Shown piece after piece: positions 60,286 through 64,000 of a DNA stretch of 64,000 bases. Position 1 is the first letter of the stretch, and each line of letters starts with the position of its first letter. Location: contig NZ_FNLO01000001.1 in assembly GCF_900095735.1 (NCBI RefSeq), positions 194,837-258,836 of the forward strand, read 5' to 3'. A model generated the notes under the pieces. That model was not told the origin of the DNA and did no database searches. It was given only the letters and a program-made list of their open reading frames with translations. This DNA is from Chitinasiproducens palmae (lineage in GTDB: Bacteria > Pseudomonadota > Gammaproteobacteria > Burkholderiales > Burkholderiaceae). A program made the position numbers and the translations under genes.

Positions 60286-61191
60286 ATGAAACATCAGCAC
60301 CTGCAGTTCTTTCTGGCGATGGCCGAGCACGGCAGCATTCGCGGCGCCGCGCGCGCGCTCGGGCTGACCCAGCCAGCCGTGACGAAGACCGTCCGGCTGC
60401 TGGAGCGGGAGCTTGGACTGCCCCTCGTGCAACGCACGATCAACGGCGTGGTCCTGACGGAACACGGCCATGCGCTGCTGCGCCACGCGCAGCGCGTCGA
60501 CACCGAAATGCGCCGCACCGCCGACGCGATGGCCGCGCGCCGCGAAGGGGACGGAGGCAGCGTCATGGCAGCGGTCAGTGCCTCCGCCGCGTTGACGCTA
60601 ATCCCAGCCGCGCTGGAACGGTTTCTGGTGCGCCTGCCGCGCGCGCGTGTCGCCATGATCGAGTCTTCGCTGAAGACCGCGCTGGATCGACTGTTCGATG
60701 GCAGCCTCGACCTCGCGGTGTTGCAGTTGGGGCCCGGCGAGTTCCCGGATCACATCCAGACCATCAAGCTGTTCGATATCGAACAGCGCATCGTGGTGCG
60801 GCGCGACCATCCGATGCGTAGCGCGAGGTCGTTGCCCGAACTGATGGCCTGCCGGTGGGTGGTGCCGCAACATCCGCAGTGGCGCGGCGTGTTCCCGACG
60901 CCAAGCTTTTGGCCGACTTCCATGCAGCCGCCCGCGACGGTGGTCGAGTGCTCATCGCTGACGATTGCCACGGCTCTGGTGCGACACGCGGACTTCGTCA
61001 GCGTGCTGCCAGCCCTCTCGCTGACGAGCTTGCCAAGCGACGCCGACATCGTCGCGTTGGCGATCGAAGAGCCACTGCCGTCACTGCGGATGTCGATCGT
61101 CTACAACGCCGACACGCCGGCGACCGACGCGTCCGACGCCTTCATGAAGTGTCTGGTCGCGGCGGCCGCGGACTGGCAGCCCGAGGCATGA
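60286..61191 (+). CDS. LysR-family transcriptional regulator
   Basis: 301 residues. The helix-turn-helix is at about 1-60 (LQFFLAMAEHGSIRGAARALGLTQPAVTKTVRLLERELG). A periplasmic-binding-protein-like effector domain (about 90-295) follows. It is divergent from the MHS carrier-deacylase operon, the usual arrangement for a LysR activator of that operon. The frame is open upstream, but ATG 60286 gives the canonical N-terminus. Confidence 0.92.
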   Translation: MKHQHLQFFLAMAEHGSIRGAARALGLTQPAVTKTVRLLERELGLPLVQRTINGVVLTEHGHALLRHAQRVDTEMRRTADAMAARREGDGGSVMAAVSASAALTLIPAALERFLVRLPRARVAMIESSLKTALDRLFDGSLDLAVLQLGPGEFPDHIQTIKLFDIEQRIVVRRDHPMRSARSLPELMACRWVVPQHPQWRGVFPTPSFWPTSMQPPATVVECSSLTIATALVRHADFVSVLPALSLTSLPSDADIVALAIEEPLPSLRMSIVYNADTPATDASDAFMKCLVAAAADWQPEA

Positions 61192-61377
61192 CGGCCGTGC
61201 GGTGGCGGCCAAAGGGGCGCACGACGCTGCCATCGCGCCCGGGTTGCGCCCGGGTCACGCCTGGGCCGGGCCTCCGTTGGGCTTGCATTGGGCTCGCGTT
61301 GGGCCTACCGCCAGAAGATTTCCAGGCAAGCTTGAGCAACCGGCCGCCGGGCCAACTGCGGGCTTGCTGGATGACCG

Positions 61378-62406
61378 TCAGACGGTCCAATCCAGAATGA
61401 TCTTGCCGCTCTCGCCGGACAGCATCGTCTCGAAGGCCTGGCGATACTCGCTTATCGGGAAGCGATGCGTCAGCATCGGCGACAGGTCCAGGCCGCTCTG
61501 CAGCATCGACACCATCTTGTACCAGGTTTCGAACATCTCCCGGCCATAGATGCCCTTGATTTCGAGGCCCTTGAAAATCACCTGGGTCCAATCGATCGCC
61601 GTTTGCGACGGCGGAATGCCGAGCAGCGCGATCTTGCCGCCGTGATTCATCGCCGCCAGCATGCCGGTGAACGCGCTGGGCACGCCCGACATTTCCAGCC
61701 CGACGTCGAACCCTTCGGTCATGTGCAAGTCGGTCATGACCTCGGACAGCGCTTCGCGCGCCACGTTGACGGTACGCGTCGCGCCCATCTTGCTTGCCAG
61801 GTCGAGTCGGTAATCGTTGACGTCGGTGATGACGACGTTCCGCGCGCCCACGTGTTTCGCAATCGCCGCCGCCATGATGCCGATCGGCCCCGCGCCAGTG
61901 ATCAACACGTCCTCGCCGACAAGATTGAACGACAGGGCGGTGTGGGTCGCGTTGCCGAACGGATCGAAGATCGCGGCGAGATCGTCGGAGATATCCGGTG
62001 GAATCTTGAACGCATTGAACGCGGGAATCACCAGGTATTCCGCGAACGCGCCCTCGCGGTTGACGCCGACGCCGATGGTGTTGCGGCACAGATGGCGACG
62101 GCCCGCCCGACAGTTGCGGCAGAAGCCGCAAGTGATGTGCCCTTCGCCCGACACCCGGTCGCCGATCTGGAAGCCGCGAACTTCCTGGCCCAGGCCGACG
62201 ATCTCGCCCACATATTCGTGACCGACATGCATCGGCACGGGGATCGTGCGTTGCGCCCAATCATCCCATTTCCAGATGTGGATGTCGGTGCCGCAGATGG
62301 CCGTGCGCGTGATGCGTATCATCACATCGTTGTGGCCGATCTCCGGAGTCGCGACATCCGCCAGCACCAGCCCCGGACCACGTTCCTGCTTGACGAGCGC
62401 CTTCAT
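61378..62406 (-). CDS. tdh: L-threonine 3-dehydrogenase
   Basis: 342 residues, the usual length. The catalytic zinc ligands are in [16 protein letters not shown] and [11 protein letters not shown]. The structural zinc lobe has [16 protein letters not shown], and the NAD site is [15 protein letters not shown] with VITDVNDYR. It converts threonine to 2-amino-3-ketobutyrate, which Kbl (encoded 12 bp upstream in the same operon) cleaves to glycine and acetyl-CoA. Confidence 0.96.
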   Translation of the reverse strand: MKALVKQERGPGLVLADVATPEIGHNDVMIRITRTAICGTDIHIWKWDDWAQRTIPVPMHVGHEYVGEIVGLGQEVRGFQIGDRVSGEGHITCGFCRNCRAGRRHLCRNTIGVGVNREGAFAEYLVIPAFNAFKIPPDISDDLAAIFDPFGNATHTALSFNLVGEDVLITGAGPIGIMAAAIAKHVGARNVVITDVNDYRLDLASKMGATRTVNVAREALSEVMTDLHMTEGFDVGLEMSGVPSAFTGMLAAMNHGGKIALLGIPPSQTAIDWTQVIFKGLEIKGIYGREMFETWYKMVSMLQSGLDLSPMLTHRFPISEYRQAFETMLSGESGKIILDWTV

Positions 62407-62418
62407 GGTGATCTCCGC

Positions 62419-63618
62419 TCAGATGACGCCCAGGGACCGGCCGACTCGTGCGAACGCCTCGACGGTCGAATCGATCTGCGCGAACGTGTGTGCCGCGCTC
62501 ATTTGCGTGCGAATGCGGGCGCGCCCCTTCGGAACGACCGGGTACGAAAAGCCGATCACGTAGACGCCTTCGTCGAGCAATGCGTCCGCCATGCGAGTGG
62601 CGCGCTGCGCATCGCTCAGCATGACCGGAATGATCGGATGGTCGCCCGGCACCAGGTCGAAGCCGAGATCGCCCATCGCGCGGCGAAAACGCGCGCCGTT
62701 GGCGCGCACCTGCGTACGCAGACGCGCACCCTCCGGGCTGGCGAGCAATTCCAACACCTTGAGCGTGGCGGCCGCGATGCTCGGCGCAAGCGTGTTCGAA
62801 AACAGGTAGGGCCGGGACCGTTGGCGCAGCAATGCCACGACTTCCTTGCAAGCGGCGACGTAGCCGCCGGACGCGCCGCCCAGCGCCTTGCCGAGCGTGC
62901 CTGTGATGATATCGACGCGCGATAGCACGCCACAGTGCTCCGGCGTGCCTCGCCCATGCTCGCCGACGAATCCGACCGCGTGCGAGTCGTCGACCATGAC
63001 CAGCGCATCGTAGCGGTCGGCGAGGTCGCAGATGCCGCGCAGATCCGCGATGATGCCGTCCATCGAGAAAACGCCGTCGGTCGCAATCAGCTTGAAGCGC
63101 GCGCCGGCCGCATCCGCTTCCTGCAGGCGGGTTTCCAGATCGGCCAGATCGTTGTTGCGATAGCGGTAGCGTTTCGCCTTCGACAGGCGCACGCCGTCGA
63201 TGATGCTGGCGTGGTTCAGTTCGTCGCTGATGATTGCATCGTGGTCGTCGAGCAGCGTCTCGAACAAACCGCCATTCGCGTCGAAACAGCTGGAATACAG
63301 GATGCAATCCTCGGTTTGCAGAAATGCCGCCAATGCGTTTTCGAGGTCCTTGTGAACCGTTTGCGTGCCGCAGATGAAGCGTACCGATGCCATGCCAAAG
63401 CCGTCGCGATCGAGGCCCTGCTTGCTGGCTTCGATCAATCTCGGATCATCGGCCAGGCCGAGATAATTGTTCGCGCACAGATTGAGCAACGGCGTTCCAT
63501 CCGCCAGCCGTATTTCCGCCGCTTGGGGCGTCGCAATGATGCGTTCCGACTTGTGGAAGCCGTCGGCGCGTATGGTGTCGAGCGTGGCGCGTAGATGTTT
63601 GAGATATCGATCGGTCAT
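62419..63618 (-). CDS. kbl: Glycine C-acetyltransferase (2-amino-3-ketobutyrate CoA ligase)
   Basis: 399 residues from ATG 63618 (the open frame extends further, but the family starts [17 protein letters not shown]). PLP signatures: [20 protein letters not shown], the [17 protein letters not shown] Asp/His pair, and the Schiff-base Lys in [14 protein letters not shown]. It is the first gene of the tdh operon. The divergent XRE-type regulator and the CGAAC half-sites lie upstream. Confidence 0.96.
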   Translation of the reverse strand: MTDRYLKHLRATLDTIRADGFHKSERIIATPQAAEIRLADGTPLLNLCANNYLGLADDPRLIEASKQGLDRDGFGMASVRFICGTQTVHKDLENALAAFLQTEDCILYSSCFDANGGLFETLLDDHDAIISDELNHASIIDGVRLSKAKRYRYRNNDLADLETRLQEADAAGARFKLIATDGVFSMDGIIADLRGICDLADRYDALVMVDDSHAVGFVGEHGRGTPEHCGVLSRVDIITGTLGKALGGASGGYVAACKEVVALLRQRSRPYLFSNTLAPSIAAATLKVLELLASPEGARLRTQVRANGARFRRAMGDLGFDLVPGDHPIIPVMLSDAQRATRMADALLDEGVYVIGFSYPVVPKGRARIRTQMSAAHTFAQIDSTVEAFARVGRSLGVI

Positions 63619-63688
63619 GACACGGATCCGGTGGCAACGGGCGAGCGGCGGCGGCACTTCCGAACCGACGCTGAAAGTATTAATATAT

Positions 63689-63713
63689 CGAACTCGCGTT
63701 CGGTATGTCGAAC
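63689..63713. promoter_or_regulatory. Three alternating CGAAC/GTTCG half-sites in the kbl-xre gap
   Basis: CGAAC (63689-63693), GTTCG (63698-63702) and CGAAC (63709-63713) form two overlapping inverted repeats with 4-bp and 6-bp spacers, beside an AT-rich TATTAATATA stretch. This is a plausible operator for the XRE regulator starting at 63738. Confidence 0.45.
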
Positions 63714-63737
63714 GAACTCTAAGGGATAGGAAGCCAG

Positions 63738-64000
63738 ATGGCAAGCGCAGCATCGCGCCGCAAGACGCAGCCGAAGGACATCGCCACCGAGCGCGCCGGG
63801 ATCGACGCGGTTGCGAACGCCGCAGTGACCGCGCCCCCCCGCGTGGGTGAGCAGATCGCGCGCTTGCGTGGTGCGCGCCGTATGACGCTGGACGAGCTTT
63901 CGCGTGCCGCTGGCGTGTCGAAATCGATGCTGTCCGAAATCGAGCGCGACAGGGCAAACCCGACCATCGCGGTGGCCTGGCGGCTGACCAATGCGCTGGG
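63738..64000 (+). CDS. XRE-family transcriptional regulator (3' end beyond window)
   Basis: 87 codons are visible before the window ends. After a basic N-terminal tail comes the helix-turn-helix: [48 protein letters not shown]. The pattern matches XRE-cupin regulators, though the cupin part lies outside. It is divergent from kbl-tdh and probably controls that operon. Confidence 0.9.
   Translation, partial: MASAASRRKTQPKDIATERAGIDAVANAAVTAPPRVGEQIARLRGARRMTLDELSRAAGVSKSMLSEIERDRANPTIAVAWRLTNAL

Overview
The window is dense, GC-rich bacterial chromosome whose proteins look betaproteobacterial, most likely Burkholderiaceae: threonine dehydrogenase next to Kbl, a Burkholderia-type trimeric porin, a TauD/sulfonate ABC cluster, a ydeP-like gene and many MFS carriers. 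The family assignment is an inference from gene content; no rRNA or tRNA gene was seen. Many genes are overlapped by long antisense open frames, which were discarded as GC-bias shadows.

Layout. 1-3656: the end of a hybrid sensor kinase, a promoter region carrying three unrelated tandem repeats, a tartrate/D-malate dehydrogenase and a 3-hydroxyacyl-CoA dehydrogenase-like protein. 3835-8791: glutathione transferase, a NarL-type two-component pair, and a CinA(PncC)-NadE fusion interrupted by one in-frame amber codon. 9179-14863: a mandelate-racemase-type enolase, a three-gene GMC dehydrogenase cluster and a PfkB kinase. 15309-24744: a PRC-barrel protein, a five-gene caa3-like oxidase operon (subunits II, I, III, a small membrane protein, a tri-haem cytochrome c), a YdeP-like molybdoenzyme and a small glycine-rich secreted protein. 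24815-33710: a GntR-controlled sugar-acid-type catabolic cluster with a divergent MFS carrier, an APC amino-acid permease, an 847-bp gene-free stretch and an aromatic-acid-type MFS carrier.

33783-41333 is the least ordinary part: two very large divergent orphan genes. One encodes a protein of about 1570 residues with an N-terminal hydrophobic export-like segment. The other encodes an 820-residue protein with an R-S-E ADP-ribosyltransferase-like core. They share a promoter region with five 10-bp-phased repeats, and effector or toxin roles are plausible.

41521-49647: an MFS carrier, an enoyl-CoA hydratase, a porin, and an organosulfur operon (mercaptopyruvate-type sulfurtransferase, TauD-type dioxygenase, SsuA/B/C-like ABC importer). 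49957-52587: a DHA2 efflux pump followed by an AbrB-type antitoxin and a PIN domain fused in frame to a MarR regulator; the PIN domain has lost its distal acidic pair. 52836-57305: a Fur-box-controlled FecI/FecR/TonB-receptor system. 57322-61191: D-aminoacylase, MHS-type carrier and LysR regulator. 61378-64000: tdh-kbl and a divergent, truncated XRE regulator gene.

Short tandem arrays of 6, 8, 9, 10, 11 and 12 bp recur, several lying just upstream of start codons (ttuC-like, porin, TonB receptor, the effector-like pair).
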